Assembly: GCA_943704525.1 (NCBI GenBank) | Contig: CALSCQ010002838.1 | Location: forward strand, 1-31,482 | Direction: 5' to 3' | Source of the DNA: Pigoraptor vietnamica | Lineage: Eukaryota; Opisthokonta; Filasterea | DNA: 31,482 bases | In this document: one piece after another, positions 1 to 10,107 of the stretch | How the letters are laid out: each line of letters begins with the position of its first letter | Position numbering within the stretch: the first letter of the stretch is position 1 | The notes under the pieces: model-generated | The model's input: the letters and a program-made list of their open reading frames with translations, nothing else | What the model was told of the DNA's origin: nothing | Databases searched by the model: none | Made by a program: the position numbers and the translations under genes

Positions 1-122
<122 letters not shown>

Positions 123-221
123 GCACGCACATACACTCACTCACTTACTCACTCACTCACTCACGCACATCCGCACTTGGTGCGACATACCGCCCTCACA
201 CTCCGGCTCTTCTGTGTGCAG

Positions 222-1852
222 CTGCCGCCAGTGAACGGCGCCAGCAGTGCGTCTGGGCGCCCCCTTGACAGCGACCGCGGCTGGAATGACCCGCCAGAGT
301 TTCTCAAGGCAACTGCGGGTGTGTGTGACTGTGCGTTGCGTGCCCATAGGCTTGTGCGAGAGGCGCGTATGTTGCGCGCGTGTAGCTGAAGTGGGCCTTC
401 GTAGTGTGTTGTGAGGGTTGTGCAGTCTCTGCAACGTGTGTGCGCGTGTATGTGCGTGTGCATGCCTACTGTACGTTGTGCCTGCGTTGTGTGTAGGGCG
501 CGTGTATGTGCGTGTGTGTGCCTGCCGTCCTGCGTAGTGTGTTGTAGGTGCCTGCGTACTCTTGCTCAGCGCAAGGGTGTAGGCGGGCGGCCTTCTCTCT
601 CTCCGTCTGACTAGTGGAGTCGATGGACACACGCCTATATATGATTTAAGCTGATCCCAACATCTCCCCACGTGACTCCATTCGCACGCACTAATGTCTC
701 GGTCTTCCTTCAGGCGCATCCCCATCCAAGCCGAATGTGCCCAAGCACAGGGCGCCCCTTGCAGCGCGCACAGAGGGAGCTCACCAACCGGTGCTCAGTG
801 GAGGTGGGTGTTACGCACACGCGCGCAGACGAATACATGCATGCTTTTGCACTCCCCCCCCCCCCCCCCCCCCCACCACGGGCAAGAGTGCGATTTCCGT
901 AAGATTCATAATTCCCTCACTCAATGCCTCCCCCAATGCAACGACTTCTCTCTCTCTCTCTCTCTGTGTGTGGAGTCGATGGACACGCGTCTATGATTTG
1001 GGCTGATATGACATCGCTCCCCTTGCAGCGGCGCCACCCGCCGGACCCCCTCCACTTCAAGCATGTGCTGCGGCTGAGAAAGCGCCGGCGGAGGGAACGC
1101 AGACTCCGGAAGCGTGCGAACCCGCTACGTCAACCGAGGACCCGTATTCATACACTTCGCGCGTTGTAGTACGAGCACTGGCGCTGTGCGCGGCGGATTC
1201 GTCGGTGAGTTCGGGTGTTTGTACGTAGCCCCGCAGTAATGCACATATAGTGAATGCATAAGGTGAATGTTGGCTCTTCGACGCCGCCTCGTCATTGGCC
1301 GTCTCCCCTTACGCGTCTCTGGCGCACTTTGTTCGATGGTGCGCTGACAATCTCTGTGTGTTGTGCGTCGCGTGTTCTATTCCCAAGGCCAACAAGAAAG
1401 TAATTGACGAAATGACGAAACGAATCGATATGCTGAGGGAGAAGTTGGCGTCGCGTGAGCTGTCGCAGCCAGCATGCGAGCGAATGGCGAAACTGGCGGA
1501 AGGTGTGTAGTACTTGCAAAATCAATGGGCGTGCTTTTTTGCGTGTGTTGCGTTCGGCGTGGCCGCGTAGCGTGTTTGTTCCTAGCCGAGTCAGTGCTGT
1601 CCGTATTTCTCGCCCACTGCTCGCGCATGTGCCTCCTTCCGTACCGACGTCTGTGTTGACCCTCTGCTGCATTTCCCATCTCTATGCTTCGCAGCCCTTG
1701 AGAAGGGCCAATACGACGCCGCACACGACATTCACGTGGCCATCCTTGCCGCACACTCGGCAGAAGTGACCGCGTGGATGGTGGGCGTAAAGCGGCTGAT
1801 TGCGACGGTGCGCACGGTCGCTCCTCAGGGAGTGGCAGAGGCGCCCCAATAA
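222..1852 (+). CDS. SRA1: SRA1 (steroid receptor RNA activator protein) homologue, 5' partial
   Basis: Five exons join in phase: 222-318, 714-803, 1029-1204, 1388-1502, 1695-1852 (TAA stop). They give 211 residues lacking the N-terminus. Exon 1 carries the RGWNDPP motif typical of SRA1 and of the Sec31 tail. Exons 2-3 encode an Ala/Pro-rich linker. Exons 4-5 encode the helical SRA1 domain, with KRIDMLREKLASREL and, near the end, AAHDIHVAILAAHS followed by VTAWMVGVKRLIA. That last block matches SRA1 closely and is unlike the Sec31 end. The order and spacing of motifs fit SRA1 of about 230 residues, so only a short first exon is missing. No in-frame ATG lies between the microsatellite and 222, so the start is probably upstream of the window. 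In animals SRA1 exists both as a protein and as a coactivator RNA; here only coding conservation is visible. Cellular role in this organism is unknown. Confidence 0.88.
854..874. repeat. poly-C tract (21 C)
   Basis: An uninterrupted run of cytosines sits in the intron between SRA1 exons 2 and 3, followed at 948-970 by a short CT/TG run. Such tracts are prone to length error in assemblies. Being intronic it does not affect the reading frame. Confidence 0.95.
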
Positions 1853-1957
1853 TCGACCTAATGAATTAATGTGTGTTGTCAGGGCTGGTCACCGCAGCAA
1901 TGCGTAAGGGATGACGCGCAGTCGACCTTGTCTCTCACTAGGACAAGCAATGTCCAA

Positions 1958-1990
<33 letters not shown>

Positions 1991-2409
1991 TGTAATCGTC
2001 ATCGTCGTCGTTGTTGTTGTCGGATGTGAGAGAAAATGTGTGTGTGTGTGTGTGTGTGTGTACGTGGGTGCGGTCCCTTTGTCACATAACCACACATTGC
2101 ATTTTCAAGCTCCAGGATGTGTTTATGTCTAATGGATACGCGGGCGGGTGTGTTACGTGTGGACGCATGCGACGCTGCATAGAAATACGACCAAAACAGA
2201 ACGAAAACGCTCGCAATAAACGGCACAAAACCAGCGTGTGCGTCGCCAAGACGCACAAACAATGGCATTTGGCCGCAAATGCCCTCCTCCCCTCAGCCAT
2301 TGCAGCGCCAACAGCAGACTGCCGGTGAGTGTGGAAGCGGATTCCTCCACGCCCACGCGCAGACGGGGACGGCCCCCTTTAACGCCCCCACGTGCGCCTC
2401 CTTGCACGC
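1853..2409. other. Convergent intergenic region with two (GT)n runs
   Basis: This stretch separates the stop of SRA1 (+) from the stop of the fusion gene (-), so it should hold two 3' untranslated regions. It contains (GT)n runs at about 1963-1990 and 2037-2061. An AATAAA hexamer at 2215-2220 on the plus strand could serve as a poly(A) signal for SRA1, though it lies about 360 bases past the stop. No coding sequence was found. Confidence 0.6.
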
Positions 2410-2727
2410 TCACGAGCGTCCCTCAGAGTCCGACCCGTCCATCGACGAGGCGCTGTCCGTGCGCGTGAACGGGTTCGTGGGCCTGCTGTTGCTGCTCTCC
2501 TTCCGGCGAAACATGGTCGACACGAGGGATATGCCAGAACTGCGCTTCCCGCCGTCCCGCAGGTCGCTCGCGCTGGAGCTCGACCGCATCGTCCCCATGC
2601 TGCTGAGGCTGGCGGTGCTGCCGGAACGCCGAATCTCAGAGACACTCCCCGTTCGTCGCATCTGTGTAGAACGACGAAACGAAGTTTGTCAGTTCATGGG
2701 ACTTGAACAGTCATTCGGAAATGGCAT

Positions 2728-2804
<77 letters not shown>

Positions 2805-2846
2805 GTGTGTGTGTGTGTTTGTGTGCGTGTGTGTGTGTTTGTGTGC

Positions 2847-2880
<34 letters not shown>

Positions 2881-5800
2881 GTGAGTGCATGTGCGCGTGC
2901 ACAGGCATATAGTGCGAGTGCGCAAGTGGCGTCATCCATGCGCACCTCTCTTGACGTGCCGTCCCTGCCCTCCTTCGACCCCTTCCGCAACAGCCCGTGA
3001 GATGACGGCACAATGACGGCAACAACGCCCTCGATGAGTTTGAACGTCGCGGGCAGAAAGCCGGCGTCTTCCCCGTCGCACGCGACGGGAAAAAACGAGC
3101 GCGCGAGGTCGGACGGCCGCATCTCAATCTCAATGGGGTTTTTCCTGCAAGCAGAGGGTTGGGGTTAGAACTGTTTGCACACAGAAACAATAGCGAACAA
3201 TGCCAACACGCGCGTAGATCATGCTATGAGCGCTGGCGTACACGAGATGACGACCAACAATCTCAAAATACCGTTGCGCTCAAATGCATTCCCTCTCCAC
3301 TCGCCCCTAAGACCTTCACACGCACGCACAGGCACACGCGCGCATTCGCACACACTTACGTTTGCCCCATCTTGCATCCCTCCGCCGCCGCCTTTCCCTT
3401 GCCGAGGCGCTTAAATGTCTTGACGTTGCCCTCCATATCACCGCCGTCGTTGATCACTACGTCCAGGAAGCCATCGCTCATGTCGGCGTCTGCGGAACAG
3501 GACATGGGATCAACGCAAGGGCAGGCGTCGGTGCGCGCGGCACGCATGCATACAGCGGGCGATGCGACGGCAAAGCGAACAGAGAACCACTCAGTGAAAC
3601 GGACCAAAAAAAAACTAGTACGGTGGAAGTTAAGCGCAATGTGTGTTCCGTGTAAGACGGGGCGACGGCGTTCTGACCTTCACTGCGCATCACTGCATGC
3701 GAGGACTCACCCGGCGCCATTTCCATCGAGGCCACGAGCTTGCCGTTGCACACGGCGAGGAGTGCGTTGGCGGACGCTTCAATCCACGTGCTGTCGCAGA
3801 GGCACCGCAGCTTCGCCCCAACAGAGTCGTCGATCGCCTTCTCGGAGGCTGCACCGCGCGAGTGCGTGCATATTGGTGAAAGTGGTAGTGTTGTGTGGGA
3901 GGAATGAGGAGGAGGGGGGGAGGGGAGGGGGAAGGGGTATACGGAGGGTCGTTTGTGAGTCCGAGTGACAACAAACACATGAGCACTCTATGCACAGAAA
4001 AACTGTCGCAGACACAGCTACAGCCCCATCCACAATTTGAATGCAGAGTCCCACACATCAACTTCAAACAGACAGCGCACCCTTTCCCGGCTTCCCGGTC
4101 TTCGGATCCACGCGCAGCGCCTCCGTGAGGAAGCCGACAGTCGCCGCGTTGAGAAAATAGCGCGTTGTCTTTTCCACGGCCGAGAGTGACGCCTGCGTGC
4201 AAAGTGGGAGAGAGCGCACGTCAGTGGGCATACAAGGCGCAAGCGCACAGGTCGTAAAGTTCAAGAGAGTACGAACACAGAGTGGATAGTACTTGTTGCA
4301 CACTAAGCACACATTCTGCGAGTCCACGTGCCGCACACCCGAGTACACACACGACACACAATGTTACTCACCGTTACGAGGCCGATGTCCGCCTGCACAG
4401 AATGACCCTCCTGGAGCACTTTGAGGACGTCGAGGGGGTCCGAGGGAAGCCCGAGGGACTTGGCAAAGTCGTCGTTCTCGCCTGCAAAATGGCGGGAAGG
4501 GTGAGACCATACGAAACGCGCGCGGAAAGAATTTGCGAAATGGCGGGAAAAAGTAGAGAGCGCGACAGCGAACACAAAACCGCGATACAATGAATCGCGG
4601 GCCGTTAGTGCGAACGGACGCGCACGTACACACAACACGACGATAAGCACGTCTACGGTGGAAGTTGCCGACACACTGAGTTCCCTTTGACCGCCCTCAT
4701 GATCCCAACATGCGCATGAACACACGTCTTTCCCACAACGCACGCGCCGCATCATTCCAGCGCACACGCAACTACACACAGACCACCACGAAACAACGCG
4801 CAAACCCACCGAGGGGAATGAGGCCCAAGAGGACCTCCTTGACGAGCCCGTTGCACTCGGCGTAGGCATTAGCGACTTCGTTCAGAGTGCCGCCGCCGCC
4901 CACGACCACAATCACATTCCACGAGCAGTCCTCTGCACGCACGCAAGAACAACACGATTGAGCCCATGCATCGATGGATGGAGAAGAGAGACGTCGCATT
5001 GGTTTACAACATTAACGCATATCCAAGGACTATAGTGTGAAAGAGAGAAACAGAGAGAGGCGCGGGAACGAAGGGACAGACGCAGGGAGTGAGCGAGCGC
5101 ACGATCGCGTTGCCACACAAGCCACATCGTTGAAGACAGCGTGCACACACACGCGCACATCCCGCAACAGGGCCGTACATACCGTTGAGCAGCTGCACGG
5201 CAATTTCCTTGGCGTGCCCCGCCTGCTTGGTCATTGCCACCTTGTACGCCCCAAACATCCCCTCGATCGCGCGCATAATCTTCTCCGAAAACACCTTCCC
5301 GGCCTTTCCCCCGCGCGCCGTTGGGTTCACGATGAACGCCACCCGCTGCAATTGAGCACGGTGAGCCGAGAGTAAGCGGCCGCAAGACAAAAGGCACGAC
5401 AGCCAACATGCATGTGCCACACTACTATGCACGTGACATGCACGTTCTGCCACACACGCAAATCGTGCACACGTGCCATAGCACGACACAACCGCGCACG
5501 CGCACGTCCACATAGAAGGGTGCCACTGCAGCGTCCTGCATGCGCAGCGTACCTTGTCCTGAAGAGACGTCCCTCCGCGCGGTTCGATTCGCAGCGACTC
5601 CTTGTAGCACGTCTCTTCGCTGTAGGCCTTGAGATTGCCCAAGAGCGTCTGGCGAAGTGATATGCGTGAGCCGAGAATGAGCACACGTAGTATGCCACGC
5701 ACTGTGCGCGCACGCACGCACTCGCCGACGCACCCATGCAACAACGCAAGAAACAACGCGCACACCGACACACCCAACGCAACAACAAAATATCCTAAAG

Positions 5801-8800
5801 AAACACACACACACACACACGCACCCACATGTCCGCGCGCTCCCTACTGTGCACGCCCACGCCCACGAAGGGGCGAACAAACCAGCATGCATGCGAGAGA
5901 CACACAACACAGAGCCGCCCGCAGCGCCCCTCACCTGGAGCGCATCGACGCGGTGCAGGTTGTGTCGAATCTGCTGGTACTCCTGCACCGTCATGAGAAT
6001 GTCGCTGATGCGGCGACGCTTGGCAAAGTTGATGAGCTTGGTGCCGGGGAGGTAGTTGGGGTTGCCGTCGCGAATGAACGTGAGGTCAGAAAGAAACACG
6101 CCGAGGTAGGGGATGCACGGCGCAGACGCCGCCGCAAGGGCACCGCGGTACACCTGCGGGCGTCGATGGAGATAGGAGAGGGGTCAATAATGGTGGAGGG
6201 ACGGAGGGCGTACGTAAAAACACACGCATCAATCCAAAGCAAACGGGCAATAGGCACACGTCATTGCGAGCGTCACACAATCCGCGTGGGATCGATAGCC
6301 CCAGTGGTGTGTAGCCGATTAAGCCGATGCGACCACACACGCCAAACCGCGTATTAGCAGCCCGACACAACCGGCTCACACACCGTGAATGCGACACTCA
6401 AACTCATAGCACACCGGCTTATTAGAAACAACCCGCCACACAACCGGCCCACACACCTTGAAGTTGTCCGCGCGGTCAACCAGCTTTTGCAGTTGCTCAA
6501 TCGTCGCGAGCGTCTCCGCAGGCAGCGCACCCCACGTCTTCTTCAGCCGGTGCAAAGCGGTCGACTGGAACGCCGACATGATCTCGAACACGGCGTTGAA
6601 GTTCTTGAGGTCGCGGCAGTGGCGCGCAATGTCGACAAACTTGCACACGTTCTCCGTGCGCAGCTGCGGGCTCCGAGTCGTCACGATCGTGGAAACAACC
6701 CATCGGCTCACCTGCGAATTGGGGCGAAGTTCAGTGAACGGGACATGCGATTACGAGAGTCAGCACACAAAGTTTGAAAGACGCACACACCCACGCACGA
6801 TAAGAGTCGCGCACCCCACGACAAGCAAGCGGGAAGGACTTTTGCGCGCACGCACACGCAATGCACAATAGAGAGCAAGCATGCACACTCTACTACACGA
6901 ACGCACGCGCACATGCGCACAAACACAGCGCACCTCGTTGAAGCGGTTGCTCAGGGCCATAAACGAGTCCTCCTTGCTCTCTCCGCACGCCAGCTCGGCG
7001 AGGTCCGAGTGGCTGATCGAGCGGTACATGTCACTCTCCATTAGCGTCAGCTGCCGCGCAATCTCGAGCGCGTCGTACTGCATCACGTCCGTCGCGTCGG
7101 GGACGATGAGCGGCTCGGGGGCCGTCGAGGACGCCTGTCGCGCGGGCAAGAGTGTGTTAGAGCGATTGTGTGTGCACGCGTGCGCGCTTGAGTGTACGTG
7201 TGCGTGTGCGTGTGTGTGTAAGGCGTAATAGCAGCAGCGGATACATGCACACAGAGGGTTTTCGAACACATAGATGATAGCACCCACACAGAGAGATGAC
7301 TCGCACATGCACACACCTTTGGCACTGCGAGTGACTCTCCCGTGGCGGATCTCCGCTTCGAGATGAGCTTTCGGAGGGGTTCGCAGAGGGCGTCAGAGTC
7401 AATGAGCGCGTTGAGCTCCGATAGCAGCGCCTCGTCCTCGCTGAAGTCGTCAAAGTGGCGGTCGATCTGCGGAATCGAACACGTGGTCAAAATTACGCAC
7501 GCTCTTCCCGAATGCTCACCGGCGGGACACGCACAGGACACACACATGCATGCGAACGTAAACCACTACATATACTCCTATAGTTCAACCATACATAACA
7601 CCGACAATTCCACGTTCTTCCGCAAGCACGCCCGAATACTTATCCGCGCGCACACAGGACACACACATGCATGCGAACGCAAACCACTTCTTACACTCCT
7701 ACAATTCAACCATACATTACACGACAATGGGACCACAACAGTCGCGTGACACACTCATACGTGCTCACACGCCCGCACACGAACACACGCGCGCGCGCAG
7801 AAGACTACGCGCATGTGAACGCCAACTGCACTTGCAACGCACCGCCACCTATAACAAATACGCTGACAATTGGAAAATGGCAGCAGTCGCCAACACCCTC
7901 TTGCCACAAACACAGACGACACACGCCACGCGCGCGCACACACACGCACCCAATTCTTGAGCGTGATGATGACGCAGTTCCGCACTCTGTCGTATATCTT
8001 CTTGCGAAACTTCTCCGTCTCCTCCTCGCTGCAGTTGGCGGGAAACGGCATGGCGAATCGCTGCTTCAGGTATGTCAGCAGGTCCTTCGGCGACATGAAC
8101 GACTTGTACGTGAACAAAAACTGCGACATGTACGTCGAGTCAAAGTACTCGTCGAACGTCAGCCGCTCCACGAGCTTCTCGATCGTCGCCGCGCGGATCA
8201 CGGGAACCGTCATCAGCGACGTTGACCCAAAGGGATCGGCGTCTTCGTCCTCGTCGAATATAATGTTGAACTCCGTGTCGGGCTGCATGAAGGGAAACGG
8301 CTCTGCGCGCGGCATGTAACGCAGGGCGCGGCACTCGGCGTCGCCCCGCTGGTACGCCTGCATGCGGCTCTCGATCATGCGCTCGATCTCAGCGATGTAC
8401 TTTTGGCCCTGTAGAGTGAGAGGGGGGGGGAGAGGGGCGGTCAGCGGCACATCGTCGATGGCGACTGCGTACGAAGCGGGTGACGCACGCAGCGTATACG
8501 CAAAGCAGTGGCGGATGCACGGGGACATTTTCGCACTCCCCCGAACCCACATACACGCACACAGCCACGTTATTCCACACACACACACGCACACAGCCAC
8601 GCTATTCCACACACACACACGCACACACCGCGTTATTCCACAAGGCACATGCCACATTACACACGCACAAACACCCCGTCGTCACACAAGCACGCTCTCG
8701 CACTGGCACATACCTCGGTAATCTTTCGCTCGAGATCCTCGGGCGGGTCGTACAGCTTCTCGTACTGGGCGAGAAGGGCCTTGTGTTTCGCCCGCTCCTC

Positions 8801-8995
8801 TTCAAGCAGCTGTCGCAGCGCGTGCGTGGCCATGCGCTTCGCCGCATCTCCAGCCTTCCTCCCCACGCTGTTGCGCGACACATCGGGAGACGAAGAGGAC
8901 GGTTGCAGCGTCGCGTGCTGCTCCCCAGACACAGGTCGAGAGGGAGAGGCCCCGCCGGGCGGCAAGTCCACGGCCGCGTTGAACGAGCGGCGCAT
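2410..8995 (-). CDS. RasGEF - DAGK/sphingosine-kinase-type lipid kinase fusion protein
   Basis: Fifteen exons join without breaking phase: 8995-8714, 8408-7950, 7466-7317, 7134-6934, 6711-6457, 6153-5935, 5648-5553, 5345-5183, 4932-4810, 4481-4372, 4192-4081, 3848-3711, 3489-3360, 3144-2946, 2661-2410 (962 aa). The ATG at 8995 has an in-frame stop 27 bases upstream. Residues 1-125 are low-complexity then coiled coil. RasGEF_N is about 140-290 and the Cdc25-type RasGEF domain about 318-546, with NFNAVFEIMSAF near 401 and PYLGVFLSDLTF near 464. A DAGK catalytic domain follows from 555 (RVAFIVNPTARGGKAGK). Its glycine motif reads GGGGTLNE at 620, where the family has GGDGT. PLGGENDDF near 647, DGFLD at 775 and DGE at 836 fit the family. 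Residues 880-962 are Ser-rich with several RxxS sites. Expected roles: GDP-GTP exchange on a Ras-type GTPase and phosphorylation of a lipid alcohol. The lipid substrate cannot be told. Confidence 0.9.
2731..2883. repeat. (GT)n microsatellite in fusion-gene intron
   Basis: About 150 bases of GT with TAT, TTT and GCGC interruptions fill much of the last intron (2662-2945) of the RasGEF-lipid kinase gene. On the coding strand it reads as CA. Confidence 0.95.
7508..7735. repeat. Tandem duplication, period 121 bp
   Basis: Two diverged copies lie head to tail in the intron between exons 2 and 3 of the fusion gene. ACAGGACACACACATGCATG begins at 7533 and again at 7654. The downstream segments also match (TATACTCCTATAGTTCAACC against TACACTCCTACAATTCAACC). 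The copies differ by scattered substitutions and small gaps, so this is not a recent duplication. Confidence 0.8.
8553..8640. repeat. Minisatellite, three 31-32 bp units
   Basis: The element ATTCCACACACACAC...CACG recurs with ATTCC at 8572, 8604 and 8635. It lies in the first intron of the fusion gene and appears to have grown out of a CA microsatellite. Confidence 0.8.
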
Positions 8996-10107
8996 TTCTG
9001 CGAGGCGCTGCGCCCGACGGCGTCAGGCGTCGTGGGAACTCTTCCGCTTCGTTCGTTTCCACGAAAAGGGAAAAATGCGTCGCGATGCGCGCGGTGCGCG
9101 GTACGTCTCAACACAGGCGCGATCGACGCCTCACTGGTGGCCCATGGCGACGACAGTGTTATCGAGTACGAAACGTAGGCAAAGAAGGGGCGACGCGCCC
9201 CAATGGCAGCGCTCCGCCGCGTTCGTGTTGTGCAAAAGGGAGCGCAGAAATCGAATATCGTAAGTGCGAATCACAAAGAAGAAACGGCACGCGAGCGCAC
9301 TCTAAGTAGAGACGAGAGAGAAGGAGAAAAGATTACGATTGCCGCCGTGCCTGTGTGTGTGCGGCTTGTCAGTTGTAAAAACAGACAGGTCCTCGGATCC
9401 AATCAGAAGTACTATAAATACCTCTCATGATTTAGAATACCTAAAATAGTATCTATTGTGCAAAAATACTTTATATGGAAATAAATGTTTTTATGGAAAA
9501 TTTGAACCCCGATTAAATTTTCGCGACGACGACGAAAATAATCAAAATCCAATATAACGCCGGCAATAATAATAATATGTTCGGGAATTCAATGTTCGGA
9601 CATCCAAATAAGGGAATGTCAACAGCCGCCGCCGACTCAATGACTCGCGCCGGGCAGTCTCAGGGGTGAAGATCAACTGAACGCGCCCTCCGTTCGCATT
9701 ATGCGAAGGACATGTGTCGTCTTCAAGCAACTAACCATGGGATTGCGCGCACTGACTCGTCGCAGTCGCCAAGTGAGTGAGTCGGTGTCAGTGTCAGCCA
9801 GTCTCGGTACCGCCGACTGCCCGCCGCCGCGTGCGCCGTTGAGTTCCGCACCGCGGACTGAGGCGCGCGGCTTACCGTGACTGTTGATTCATGTGAAACT
9901 CAATTCTCTGGGTATGAAAGCACCGACCGCGAGTGTGTGCAACTCGGCAGGCTCTGCCTGATGCGCAAAGCGAGGTGTCTCGTCTGTTGGTCCGAGGCGG
10001 CGCCAGTTAGTGTCCGCCGCGGAGGCTAATGGCCTCGAACGGCTGCCGTGTCTGGCGCCGGGCACTGATTCAGGCGTTTTCTCGGCGTGACTCGGTTGCA
10101 GGCGTCC
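8996..10107. promoter_or_regulatory. Divergent intergenic region with AT-rich core
   Basis: This region separates the start of the fusion gene (-) from the start of the receptor kinase (+) and so should hold both promoters. The core at about 9400-9600 is strongly AT-rich against GC-rich surroundings. It contains CTATAAATA at about 9411, a possible TATA box for the plus strand, although the receptor ATG is 700 bases away. No convincing coding sequence was found; the open frames on the minus strand here (9889-10293) are antisense shadow of the receptor exon. Confidence 0.55.
9773..10101 (+). other. Candidate 5'-UTR intron of the receptor kinase gene
   Basis: A good donor (AA|GTGAGT at 9773) and an acceptor (TTGCAG at 10101) lie just upstream of the receptor ATG at 10108. 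If used, they would bring a leader exon near 9600-9772, close to the AT-rich promoter core. This is inferred from splice signals only. Confidence 0.4.

Noticed and set aside
222-1852. C-terminal part of Sec31 instead of SRA1
   Set aside because: Both carry a GWNDPP-type box, but the closing AHDIHVAI and WMVGVKRLIA blocks and the short spacing match SRA1.
2279-3190. Long open frames made of Cys-Val or His-Thr repeats on both strands (also near 20419-20761, 22797-23214, 24602-25105, 26055-26426, 29571-30161)
   Set aside because: They are translations of (GT)n/(CA)n microsatellites, which lack stops; they have no start context or domain and lie in introns of better-supported genes.
5004-5345. 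A separate lipid-kinase gene starting after the RasGEF gene
   Set aside because: There is no stop between the two domains, the frame is continuous even through the intron, and I see no ATG-bearing first exon with a donor that would feed the kinase exon.
7500-7740. CRISPR array or transposon ends at the 121-bp duplication
   Set aside because: There are only two diverged copies, no regular short repeats with unique spacers, no inverted ends, and the site is an intron of a eukaryotic gene.
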